A stretch of 41,882 nt of DNA from CAYXDO01 sp964463485. Its GTDB lineage: Bacteria; Myxococcota; Kuafuiibacteriia; Kuafuiibacteriales; Kuafuiibacteriaceae. The stretch lies in the NCBI GenBank assembly GCA_964463485.1, contig CAYXDO010000095.1:1-41882 (forward strand). Reading direction: 5' to 3'. Below, piece after piece: positions 35,040 through 41,882 of the stretch. The notes under the pieces were generated by a model. It was not told where the DNA came from, searched no databases, and was given only the letters and a program-made list of their open reading frames with translations. The position numbers and the translations under genes are program-made. Within the stretch, counting starts at the first letter, position 1, and the number at the start of each line of letters is the position of its first letter.

Positions 35040-35186
35040 TCATTGAACGGAGAGGGCGAGCGTTGCCACCGAGAACGTCAGGATTCCGGCGCCAAGCCCG
35101 AAGGCGAAGTCGAGCCAGGGCGCTTCGCTCGGATCGCCCATATCTCCCAGCAAGACCCAGGTCGCTCCGGTGAGCGACAGGGCCAA
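35040..35186 (-). pseudogene. Short membrane-protein reading, possible 3' gene remnant
   Basis: A 48-residue frame starts at TTG 35186 just after an in-frame TAG and encodes two hydrophobic segments, LSLTGATWVLLGDMG and WLDFAFGLGAGILTFSVAT, ending in LALSVQ. Codon third positions are GC-rich. The absence of a good start and the immediate upstream stop inside repeat DNA suggest the 5' end of a membrane-protein gene was lost by recombination; alternatively it is a genuine micro-protein with a TTG start. Confidence 0.4.
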
Positions 35187-35195
35187 GCTAAGCTA

Positions 35196-35262
35196 GGTTG
35201 AATTTGTGCGGGCGCGGCTCGAGCTTGGCACAGCGCGTGAATTTGGCGTGGCTTGAATTTGG
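35196..35262. repeat. TTGAATTTGG repeat cluster
   Basis: Three variants lie close together: GTTGAATTTG (from 35197), CGTGAATTTGGCG (from 35236) and GGCTTGAATTTGGG (from 35250), along with GCGGGCGCGGCT. The same elements occur at 37614-37635, beyond the other end of the lipoprotein gene between them. Confidence 0.65.
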
Positions 35263-35353
35263 GAGATAGGTCGAATCCACAAAACATGAGATGACGAGGC
35301 CGGAATCGCCCGGGGTACCGCTCGGATTCGGCGAATCGAGGAGCCCAGCGCAC

Positions 35354-37438
35354 CTACTCGATCTGGCACGGGGCGTCGCTGGTGGTTCCGCATGGCGAAC
35401 GAGACACTGCATTAAGGCCCGGAACCTCGAAGCCCTTTCCGACGTTCCGCAGCGCCCACAGTTCGTCCCAGCCAAGCTGAGTACGCGCGATGGTGACTGT
35501 CCCCGAGCGCGCTCGAGCCACTGCTTCCGAAGGCAATCCAATATGAGTCTGGGCTCTGGAGAAGACCCGCCACCGACCGCCGGGCCCATCCACCTCGAGC
35601 ACGACGACGGTGGCAGACGGATCGAGACTCTCGAAGTCCAACACATGCCGATGCCGGTCGAGGACGGCGTGGGGAATCTCGAGGAACGGCCCAGGCTCAG
35701 GGAGCGTTTCGTCGAGGCGTCCATCGATCCTCTGAAACACCCACGCTTGGCGGACGGGCCGACCCGCGAGCCACGAACCCGCGTCCGCCGCAAACGTCAT
35801 CACGACGAACGAGCTTGGAGAGCTCGGCGGTGCGGTCACGGCGATCGGTATCAGCCAGCTCGACGAATGGCCGTACGGTCGAAGTCCCTCGCCGCCAAGG
35901 TTCTCGAGGTTGGAGACCTTCGTTGTCAGGCCCAGAGGGATGAGGCCTAGCTCGCCGTACAGTCCACTCAACCACGTCCCGATCAGCACCTCCGCGTGGG
36001 CCTCTCTCATGTGAGTTGGGAGGCGAGGGAGCCGCACCAAAGTCATGAGGTCCGTTCGACTCGGGGCAAGCTGCGGATCCGTGGTCTCGGAATCGAGGAC
36101 GACTCGGTAGCTCGACCGCGCGTTTTCCAATGGACCGTTCACCGCCTCGAGGTATCGGACCGCGAACTGGGAGCCACCAAGCACATTCAACGCGCCATAT
36201 TCGGTGTTGAACTCACCGGCGGCCCCAATCGCCCACACGAATGCCGGTCGTCGCGAGTTCAGGCGAAAGCATCCCAGCTCTCCTTCTCCTCCTGGCCGCG
36301 GGCAGCGAAAGCCTTCCGTCGCCGAATCATCCATGGGCGGAGCCTCGCCGACGCGGCCAAGCAAGAAGCCCATGGGTACTGGAAGTCGGGACCCACCGAG
36401 GTAGTCGACTTGCACCATCCGCGACGAACCCAAGAAGGACCCCAGGGAGAGATCGAGGAGATTTGGGCTGACTGGGAGCCCTGCCAGCGCCAGCCAAGAA
36501 CCCAGCTCCGACGGCACGGTTGATCGGTCGATCCAACCGCGGATCGGACGCCCATCGTCCGGATCTTTGGGAAGGCTCACGTACAAGTCCGCGGCGGGCA
36601 AATCGAGGATGGCGGTCGTTTGCTGGGAATGAGCGAACAAACTCACAGGTCCGCGAAACGGGTTCAGCATTGCGACACCAGCCGAGCTCGTCCGGACCTT
36701 CGTTCGCTGGCTTCTCGTAACGACGTCGATCGGGAGGCCACTCGCGGGGTCTGCTGCGCCCGAAACACCCACGACGATCCGAACCTGCGCCCCCGGCGGT
36801 CCAAACACGCGGCTGGTTGCGGCGCGCGAGCACTCCACTCCACCAACGGTCCCACGAACCAGAGCCTGCACCGAAGCGTTCGCCACCCACCGCTGAGTTC
36901 CAACTTGCTGAAAGGAGTCAGCCGGCTCGAAGCGAAGCTCCGTCGGCAGGTCCCCACCGATCACCTCGCCCGAGTCATCGAAAGGCACCGCAACCGGTTC
37001 CACCGTCTGGCCCACGAAGCTCGAGCCACGAGTCCAGACGGCGCAGTCGCGCACGGCCGGCAGGGTTGAACGCGACACGCATGCACCTCGAACGCACGTT
37101 TCATCCGGTCCGCAGTCCTCGGCCGCTTGGCACGCCGGCACGCTGCAGAGACCTCTGAGGTCGCATGTCTCCGGCGGCCGACACGTGATCTGAGAGCGAG
37201 AGCAGGAGATCGGCGTGCAGACACCGACCTCGCGTGACCCGTCGCGGAGGCAAAGGCTCCCGAATCGACATTCTAAGTCAGCGCGGCACGGGGACCCGTC
37301 GACGAAGGGCGGGGCCTCGCAGTCATAGCAGATCTCGGGTGTGGCGCTTGCGCCGCTACCGCAACCTAGCTGCGCCAGACTCAGCGACAAGAACATCCCA
37401 CCGAACGTGAAGGACCGGTTCCTAGTTCGGACAGCCAT
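35354..37438 (-). CDS. Lipoprotein with N-terminal Cys-rich module
   Basis: From ATG 37438 the product is 694 residues with lipobox SLAQLGC, lipidated Cys26. A dense cysteine module of about 80 residues follows (CRADLECRFGSLC, CSRSQITCRPPETC, CQAAEDCGPDETC), a pattern common in Myxococcota surface lipoproteins and resembling EGF- or Dickkopf-like knots. The remainder is beta-rich with few Cys and no catalytic motif. The frame is open upstream to 37726, but that part is not lipoprotein-like. Short repeats of one family lie on both sides of the gene. It follows the Cys-rich exported peptide gene after 266 bp on the same strand and may or may not belong to that operon. Confidence 0.75.
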   Translation of the reverse strand: MAVRTRNRSFTFGGMFLSLSLAQLGCGSGASATPEICYDCEAPPFVDGSPCRADLECRFGSLCLRDGSREVGVCTPISCSRSQITCRPPETCDLRGLCSVPACQAAEDCGPDETCVRGACVSRSTLPAVRDCAVWTRGSSFVGQTVEPVAVPFDDSGEVIGGDLPTELRFEPADSFQQVGTQRWVANASVQALVRGTVGGVECSRAATSRVFGPPGAQVRIVVGVSGAADPASGLPIDVVTRSQRTKVRTSSAGVAMLNPFRGPVSLFAHSQQTTAILDLPAADLYVSLPKDPDDGRPIRGWIDRSTVPSELGSWLALAGLPVSPNLLDLSLGSFLGSSRMVQVDYLGGSRLPVPMGFLLGRVGEAPPMDDSATEGFRCPRPGGEGELGCFRLNSRRPAFVWAIGAAGEFNTEYGALNVLGGSQFAVRYLEAVNGPLENARSSYRVVLDSETTDPQLAPSRTDLMTLVRLPRLPTHMREAHAEVLIGTWLSGLYGELGLIPLGLTTKVSNLENLGGEGLRPYGHSSSWLIPIAVTAPPSSPSSFVVMTFAADAGSWLAGRPVRQAWVFQRIDGRLDETLPEPGPFLEIPHAVLDRHRHVLDFESLDPSATVVVLEVDGPGGRWRVFSRAQTHIGLPSEAVARARSGTVTIARTQLGWDELWALRNVGKGFEVPGLNAVSRSPCGTTSDAPCQIE

Positions 37439-37613
37439 CGGTCTCGACTCCGCTCGGGCAAAGGCAGTAACTCTCCGACTACGAATCCTCGACGACCACG
37501 GCGTCGATGTCAAGACTCCCTCCGGTGAGCTGGCGCTGTCCCAAAATGGTCTGTCGGTACGTATGTCGCTTGAGGTTGCTCGAAATATTGAACTTCGGTC
37601 CGACGATTCTGGG

Positions 37614-37635
37614 GCGGGCGCGGCTTGAATTTGGC
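37614..37635. repeat. Second copy of the TTGAATTTGG repeat
   Basis: GGCGGGCGCGGCTTGAATTT-GG lies upstream of the lipoprotein gene and matches elements at 35197-35262 downstream of it. The gap from 37439 to 37704 holds nothing else recognised. Confidence 0.6.
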
Positions 37636-37704
37636 TGGCGGCCGGGAAATGCGCAACCTTTGGGATCATCACAGTCGCGAGGCGGATCACGGTGCCGCCA
37701 ATAC

Positions 37705-38049
37705 CTAACGCGCGTCGCTCGACCACCCGCAGCGATTGTCAACACACAGGCAACTCAGAGCATAACGTTCCGGAACCTCGCACGGGCATGGCTTCCTCAC
37801 CAACGCTCGACACCCGCCCTCGTTCGGAGCCGCAGTGCACACCCGAGGGTTGCACTGCGCAGCGTGGCAATCGGAGTCCTGGTTGCACGTTCCAACCGAC
37901 CTCCCGCAGAATGGAGTTTGTTCGTTTTCCGGAGGCCTGCCACACTCGAGACAGTAGCGGTCGAGGTAGTCGCAGGCGTCGTGGTCGCTTTCGCAGTGAA
38001 CGGATAGGGACAAGATGGCCACCAAGGCCGCTAGAGCAACGCGAGTCAT
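37705..38049 (-). CDS. Small Cys-rich exported protein
   Basis: A 114-residue product with a clear signal sequence (TRVALAALVAILSLSVHC). Fifteen cysteines follow or end the signal: if Cys19 is lipidated, the other fourteen could form seven disulfides, although His before Cys19 is unusual for a lipobox and ordinary secretion is equally possible. The spacing (YCLECG, DSDCHAAQC, RKPCPCE, LSCLCVDNRC) is knottin-like, resembling proteinase-inhibitor or EGF folds. The ATG overlaps the upstream stop as ATGA (38046-38049). It is encoded downstream of a secreted metallopeptidase, so an inhibitor, accessory or substrate role is conceivable but unproven. Confidence 0.72.
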   Translation of the reverse strand: MTRVALAALVAILSLSVHCESDHDACDYLDRYCLECGRPPENEQTPFCGRSVGTCNQDSDCHAAQCNPRVCTAAPNEGGCRALVRKPCPCEVPERYALSCLCVDNRCGWSSDAR

Positions 38050-38519
38050 TCAGGATAGACCGGCGTCGAGAAGTCGGAGCAGGCCAGCGAAGCGTCGTCA
38101 GGCCCGACGCAGCTTCTAACCCGGTAGGCCCCGCGGAGCGGTAGTTCTGGGTCCTGGACGAGGAGTCGTGGTGACGGCCCTAAGTGACCTCGGGCGATGG
38201 TGGCGGTCGTGAATTCACGAAAAGGTATGGGCGGGGCGGGAATCACCGGAATCTCTCGTTGCACTTCATAGAGCCGTGCCCGGGCGTTTTCGAACAGTGC
38301 CGGGCACCGCTCGGAGGCGGCCGCCGGCCACCGCTCGGAATCCGGGCCACCGCTCGGAATCCGGCGGGGGGCCACCGCTCGGAATCCGGCGGGGCACCGC
38401 TCTGAATCCGGGGGGCACCGCTCGGAATCCGGGGGGGAGGGCGCTCGACGTTCTCCCTCAAGGGGAATCGCCGCGTCGACCTGAACCGAGTTCCTGACTC
38501 CGGCACCGGACCTGTTCAT
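38046..38519 (-). CDS. Protein interrupted by DNA tandem repeats
   Basis: A 157-residue reading from ATG 38519, which overlaps the previous stop as ATGA (38516-38519). Residues 1-22 and the last 75 residues look like normal protein; the latter (YEVQREIPVIP to GAYRVRSCVGPDDASLAC) resembles a beta-sandwich such as a fibronectin-III domain. Between them lies a Pro/Ser/Glu/Arg/Cys-rich stretch produced by a DNA repeat array read in changing frames (PPDSERCPPDSERCP, then RRIPSGG). The overlap of start and stop codons at both ends shows that the operon has kept it, but the insertion may have replaced the signal peptide and first domain. Whether it is functional is uncertain. Confidence 0.55.
   Translation of the reverse strand: MNRSGAGVRNSVQVDAAIPLEGERRAPSPPDSERCPPDSERCPAGFRAVAPRRIPSGGPDSERWPAAASERCPALFENARARLYEVQREIPVIPAPPIPFREFTTATIARGHLGPSPRLLVQDPELPLRGAYRVRSCVGPDDASLACSDFSTPVYPE
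38305..38437. repeat. Degenerate tandem repeat, CACCGCTCGGAATCCGG core
   Basis: About six copies of CACCGCTCGGAATCCGG, one truncated and one with a T for G, are separated by G/C-rich spacers of 1-9 bp. The array lies inside a coding region. Unit spacing is not a constant multiple of three, so the encoded peptide changes frame from copy to copy. Confidence 0.85.
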
Positions 38520-39253
38520 GGTCGCATGCAGCGTCTGTTTCGCGCGAGGCGCAGCGCAGCAATCGCTGCCAGTCCGACCACAAGCACCGTGGTCACACCG
38601 GACGATGGGGGCGGTCCGCGCGACGAGCATTCGCACCCAGAGCAGTCGCCGCCGCGAAGTTCCTCGGCGAGTTCTGGACAGGTTCCCGCATCGAGCCCCG
38701 AGCGAAGATCAGCATCGGACCATCCAACCTGTCCAAGTTCGCCCATCTCGATCACGTCAACCACCCAGATCACCTCAGGTCTTGGTACACGCGGATCGAC
38801 TCGGCACGACCCGCATTGTCGAAGTTCGTTGACGAGTCCTTCGCTCACGACGCGCAAGAAGTAACGTTGACCGGGTGCACTACCCCATCCGCCCGGTACC
38901 CACAAGCCATAGGCGCCGGCCACTCCTCCAACGTAGACCGTGCCCAACAGGTCGAGTGGACAGCTACGAGTGCTGCTTGTCGTCCACGAATCGTGGATGC
39001 TCAATTCAAGCTGGGAAACGGGGAATTCGTGCTCCGCGCCCAAATCGAACGGGTCCGCGACCGTCGACGATTTGACGACCTCAGCGAGAAGGACGCACGA
39101 AGGGGTCGGCAGAGTTTGCTCGAGGTGACCCCTCAAGTCAGGAAGGCCGACGCGATGACAAAGGTGGTTGGCGAGGCCCTCAGGGATTAGGCAGGTCGCA
39201 ATGGCTATCCCTGGGAAGAGGAACGCAAACAACAGTATGTGGAGGACTCGCAT
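38516..39253 (-). CDS. MYXO-CTERM-type exported protein
   Basis: A 245-residue product from ATG 39253: signal peptide RVLHILLFAFLFPGIAIA, then a Cys-containing domain of about 170 residues (CVLLAEVVKSS, GQRYFLRVVSEGLV), then CSGCECSS, a hydrophobic span VTTVLVVGLAAIAALRLA and an RNRR end, i.e. a MYXO-CTERM-like sorting signal. The mid-domain is reminiscent of TIMP/NTR-like folds (CLIPEGLANHLC near the start, late YFLRVVSEG), which is a tentative impression only. The gene starts 20 bp after the metallopeptidase stop and overlaps the next gene by four bases. It probably sits on the outer surface with the secreted protease. Confidence 0.75.
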   Translation of the reverse strand: MRVLHILLFAFLFPGIAIATCLIPEGLANHLCHRVGLPDLRGHLEQTLPTPSCVLLAEVVKSSTVADPFDLGAEHEFPVSQLELSIHDSWTTSSTRSCPLDLLGTVYVGGVAGAYGLWVPGGWGSAPGQRYFLRVVSEGLVNELRQCGSCRVDPRVPRPEVIWVVDVIEMGELGQVGWSDADLRSGLDAGTCPELAEELRGGDCSGCECSSRGPPPSSGVTTVLVVGLAAIAALRLARNRRCMRP

Positions 39254-39273
39254 CTGGTTCGGTCTTTGGCGGA

Positions 39274-41882
39274 TCATCTGAACGGTCGCACGTTGATTCC
39301 GTGCTGGCGAAATGCAGTGAGTACATACCGCCACCATCGCTTGCCTGCGCCGGGGAAAACCGCTCGATTGTAGGTATGGATATCATCCAGCATTTCTTCG
39401 AGAAACTCCTCAACCGAGTACGCCGTCCCGTCGTTGACGTCGGCCATCGCAATCATAAAGGCCTCGCGTATCACCTCGGCCACCGAAAAATTCTCGAGGA
39501 TCGACATTCGGACCGGTGCAAGGCAATCGACCCCGCCGGTGGGGCAGCAAGGATATGCAAGGCACACGCGATTGGTGAGAAATTTCCAAACAACCTGCGG
39601 TATTGGCATTCCCTCGCGGTATGGATCGAAGTCGTCCAGGGGTGAACAATCCCGAATCGACACGATCGACGTTTGGGCTGGAGTGTTCGCGAAGATGGTC
39701 CCATCGCGATCCGACAATCCGCGGCCCGGGCCGGACAGAAACAAAGACGAAATCGCGTCCTCACTCATCTGAGCCGGATCCCGCGGATCCAGCCTAAAAT
39801 CCTCGAAGAGAAGCGCGAAACCATGCGCCGTACCCTCTCTCATCGAGCTCGAGTCGCAAAACGCGTGTAGCCAGTCGTTGGCAATGCCGAAGTGGCTGTC
39901 GGCGAGATAGTGGCCATACTCGTGAAGAGGGGAGAGCGTCCGCCCGTACCCCGGCCGCACCGCCGGTAGTTTGATATTCTGAGTAAAAGGACTGTAACAG
40001 CCCAGGGCTTGTGGGTTGGAGCATCCGTCGGCCGGGTCGCTGTACACGATTGCTCGTGTCCACCCATGGGTCGCCTGCGGCTCCATGAGCGGAAACCAGG
40101 GCCACGCAAACATTTTCAACGCCGGTTGCCAGAGCGCGTGCGCCGCCGCGGTCGTCAGTTTGTAGTGGACGTTCTGAACTTCGAAGTGAATATCCCCGCG
40201 ATGCCGGAATGCAGGCTCCGCGGTGTGGCAGTCGCCACCATACTCGTCCTGCTCGTCGTCCAACTGAGTGTTCGGAAATGGGTATTGAGATGGGTCCCCG
40301 TTGTACGTCAAGCGGAAGTGGCACCAAGCGGGAAAGTCGATCTCTTCGCGATCCGTGAGAGCCCGCTGGAGAGTGAAAGGACCCGGAAAAGGGAAGACGC
40401 GATTGAAGATGCGAAACCACTCCTGGCTGGGGGGGGCACGCGGCGCCGATTTCCATCCATCCGCCTCGACATCCATGAGTGCGTTGTAGTTGGCCGGTGA
40501 AAAATCGTCGTCTTCGGCCGACGTTACCCCGATGACCTCGGCCTTCGACGCATCGACGCTAATGTACATGGAATCGCAGTAGAACACCCTGACCAATCTC
40601 CAAGCTCGGCTGTCGAGCACCACCTCCCCGAATCGCAGCAGCCTGTGCTGCTGAACGTCGGGGTCGAAGCTCGGGCAGACCGCCTTCGCTGCGTCCGCGA
40701 GCTCAGCCGGCGTAGGTCTCGGGCCATCAATGAGGAGATCCGCCTGGCTCCCGACGGCGAGCTTCGAATAGACGCGTCCGTCCAACTTCTTCAGCTTTCG
40801 ATCGACGAACTTGAATGATACATTTCCTGGCTCAATCAGAACACCCTTGTACCGCTGAGCCAAAGACAACTGAGTTGTCGGGCGGCGATTCGAGGCGAGC
40901 GATTCGTCGAACCAACGGCCGCTCGACGCGATGAGCGTCAGGTCGGTGAGGTCAGACTCACCTTCAAATCCGAAGTCAGAGGCGTGATCAACCAGGTATG
41001 CGCGGGCCGTGGCTACGAGATCGGCGTCTGCCCAGGTCGAGGCAACGACGTTGTCAGATGGGTCTCGGTATCGAACTCGGATGGCAACTCCATTCTGCCA
41101 GGTCACATAGGCGCCAGGACCGAAGGTGTGCGGCACGGCAGGCTTCAGCTTACCGCCAGACCCATCGTAGTAGTACTCGACGCTGAAAAAGTCCGAGTCG
41201 ACCGAAGCGAGGTATCCAAAGGTATCGACGCTGAAGTCGAAAGTATCAGCGCCGGCCAACAACGACAGAACGTCACCGCTTTCGTCCCGCTCAACGACCA
41301 GCACCGGAGTACTGGAGTCAGGAGACCCTACCTCGGTGAGCAGCCCACCGAGGTAGGAAAATCGGCGAAGCAACTCGCCGGTGCTCGAATTCGCCGTCTC
41401 GAGATGCCGCCCAAATCGATCGAAGCGGTAGAGTATCTCGCCGTCCGCGCTGCTCATTGAAAGATCATGGTCGTAGTCGAAGCCCTTCCAGGGCAGCGCG
41501 ATTCTGCGCAGGTTATTCGACCCAGAATCCGCCATGAACACACTCTTATCATTGTCCGGCGCCACCCAGACACTCTTCGGCGCAACCACCTTCACTCGGC
41601 TCGCCGGCAAGAACCCATCCTCCGTCGCCATGGGCCCACCCATGACTGTCTGAATCTTGCCATCCATCCCAACGACTCGCACCGCATCGTTCGAGGTGTC
41701 GGCGACGAAGATGGCGCCGTCCGTACCGACCGCAACTCCCTCGGGGCCATTCAGCGCCGCAAGTCCGGCCGCGGCACCGTCGCCCGCGAAACCCATGATT
41801 CCGCTGCCCGCGAAGGTCTCGATGTTACCGTCCGCACCGACTCGCCTCACCCGATGATTGCTGGTGTCCGCGACGTACACGG
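39274..41882 (-). CDS. NHL / YD-repeat / FTP propeptide / M36-like metallopeptidase fusion (partial)
   Basis: The gene enters from the right edge, so its N-terminus is missing; 869 residues are visible. The first 130 are NHL propeller repeats (YVADTSNHRVRRVGADG, IFVADTSNDAVRVVG). About 145-225 are YD/RHS-like (YRFDRFGRHLETANSSTG, VVERDESGDVLSL), the NHL-plus-YD order of teneurin-like shells. About 285-440 resemble FTP and PepSY propeptide domains (LSLAQRYKGVLIEPG). The C-terminal half is a zinc peptidase: LHEYGHYLAD near 39910-39925 supplies HExxH, and MREGTAHGFALLFEDF 25 residues on supplies the glutamate in the fungalysin (M36) style. It is the first visible gene of an operon with three further exported proteins. 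Lines within it are only 47-50% GC. Confidence 0.8.
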   Translation of the reverse strand, partial: VYVADTSNHRVRRVGADGNIETFAGSGIMGFAGDGAAAGLAALNGPEGVAVGTDGAIFVADTSNDAVRVVGMDGKIQTVMGGPMATEDGFLPASRVKVVAPKSVWVAPDNDKSVFMADSGSNNLRRIALPWKGFDYDHDLSMSSADGEILYRFDRFGRHLETANSSTGELLRRFSYLGGLLTEVGSPDSSTPVLVVERDESGDVLSLLAGADTFDFSVDTFGYLASVDSDFFSVEYYYDGSGGKLKPAVPHTFGPGAYVTWQNGVAIRVRYRDPSDNVVASTWADADLVATARAYLVDHASDFGFEGESDLTDLTLIASSGRWFDESLASNRRPTTQLSLAQRYKGVLIEPGNVSFKFVDRKLKKLDGRVYSKLAVGSQADLLIDGPRPTPAELADAAKAVCPSFDPDVQQHRLLRFGEVVLDSRAWRLVRVFYCDSMYISVDASKAEVIGVTSAEDDDFSPANYNALMDVEADGWKSAPRAPPSQEWFRIFNRVFPFPGPFTLQRALTDREEIDFPAWCHFRLTYNGDPSQYPFPNTQLDDEQDEYGGDCHTAEPAFRHRGDIHFEVQNVHYKLTTAAAHALWQPALKMFAWPWFPLMEPQATHGWTRAIVYSDPADGCSNPQALGCYSPFTQNIKLPAVRPGYGRTLSPLHEYGHYLADSHFGIANDWLHAFCDSSSMREGTAHGFALLFEDFRLDPRDPAQMSEDAISSLFLSGPGRGLSDRDGTIFANTPAQTSIVSIRDCSPLDDFDPYREGMPIPQVVWKFLTNRVCLAYPCCPTGGVDCLAPVRMSILENFSVAEVIREAFMIAMADVNDGTAYSVEEFLEEMLDDIHTYNRAVFPGAGKRWWRYVLTAFRQHGINVRPFR

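Larger units (their letters stand above)
34917..35353. other. Intergenic stretch with gene remnant and short repeats
   Basis: This 437-bp gap contains a short membrane-protein reading at 35040-35186 (listed separately) and, from about 35197 to 35262, three variants of a TTGAATTTGG repeat that recurs near 37622. From 34920 to 35039 nothing is seen beyond weak inverted repeats such as TGTTCG and CGAACA. Confidence 0.6.

Overview
This 41.9 kb window is high-GC DNA with dense coding on both strands. It most likely comes from a member of the Myxococcota (the myxobacteria and relatives). The pointers are two proteins ending in a MYXO-CTERM-like sorting signal (a Cys-rich GC motif, a membrane segment, then Arg-Arg), many large lipoproteins of unknown function, an NtrY-like kinase, and intergenic DNA filled with simple GC-rich repeats. 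No tRNA, rRNA, IS element or CRISPR array was seen. Assignments come from reading translated motifs by eye; no database search was possible.

Layout. Positions 91-5398 hold dtd (D-aminoacyl-tRNA deacylase), a divergent membrane fatty-acid desaturase, a lipoprotein, a possible double-glycine-leader peptide precursor, two overlapping small charged-protein genes, and a truncated AAA ATPase overlapping a PIN toxin gene. Positions 5418-13002 are a compact five-gene leftward operon: class A penicillin-binding protein, phosphodiester glycosidase-like protein, exported unknown, peptide-type solute-binding protein, and an NtrY-like sensor kinase. Its genes overlap by 4 nt or lie 13 nt apart. Positions 13242-15270 carry a coiled-coil protein, decayed repeats, small unknown genes and a VapBC-like toxin-antitoxin pair. 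Positions 15555-25460 are largely housekeeping: a lipoprotein with a calcium-loop-like tail, a FadN-type beta-oxidation enzyme, MazG, a zinc-ribbon protein with a polyacidic tail, a MYXO-CTERM surface protein with Ig-like repeats, and pyruvate kinase, separated by repeat-rich gaps.

From 25.5 kb to the end the window is accessory in character. It has three long lipoproteins of one paralogous family (a fourth possible member is at 1706-3058), an 839-residue protein with an S-adenosylhomocysteine-hydrolase-like core but altered catalytic positions, a Cys-rich lipoprotein gene flanked by a shared short repeat, and a leftward operon entering from the right edge. That operon encodes an NHL / YD-like / propeptide / M36-like metallopeptidase fusion, a MYXO-CTERM protein, a protein interrupted by DNA tandem repeats, and a 15-cysteine exported peptide. 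Parts of the protease gene are near 47-50% GC, against about 70% in a core line counted for comparison, which suggests a separate history.

The best candidates for undescribed biology are the protease operon, the SAHH-like protein with its lipoprotein neighbours, and the orphan leader-peptide precursor.
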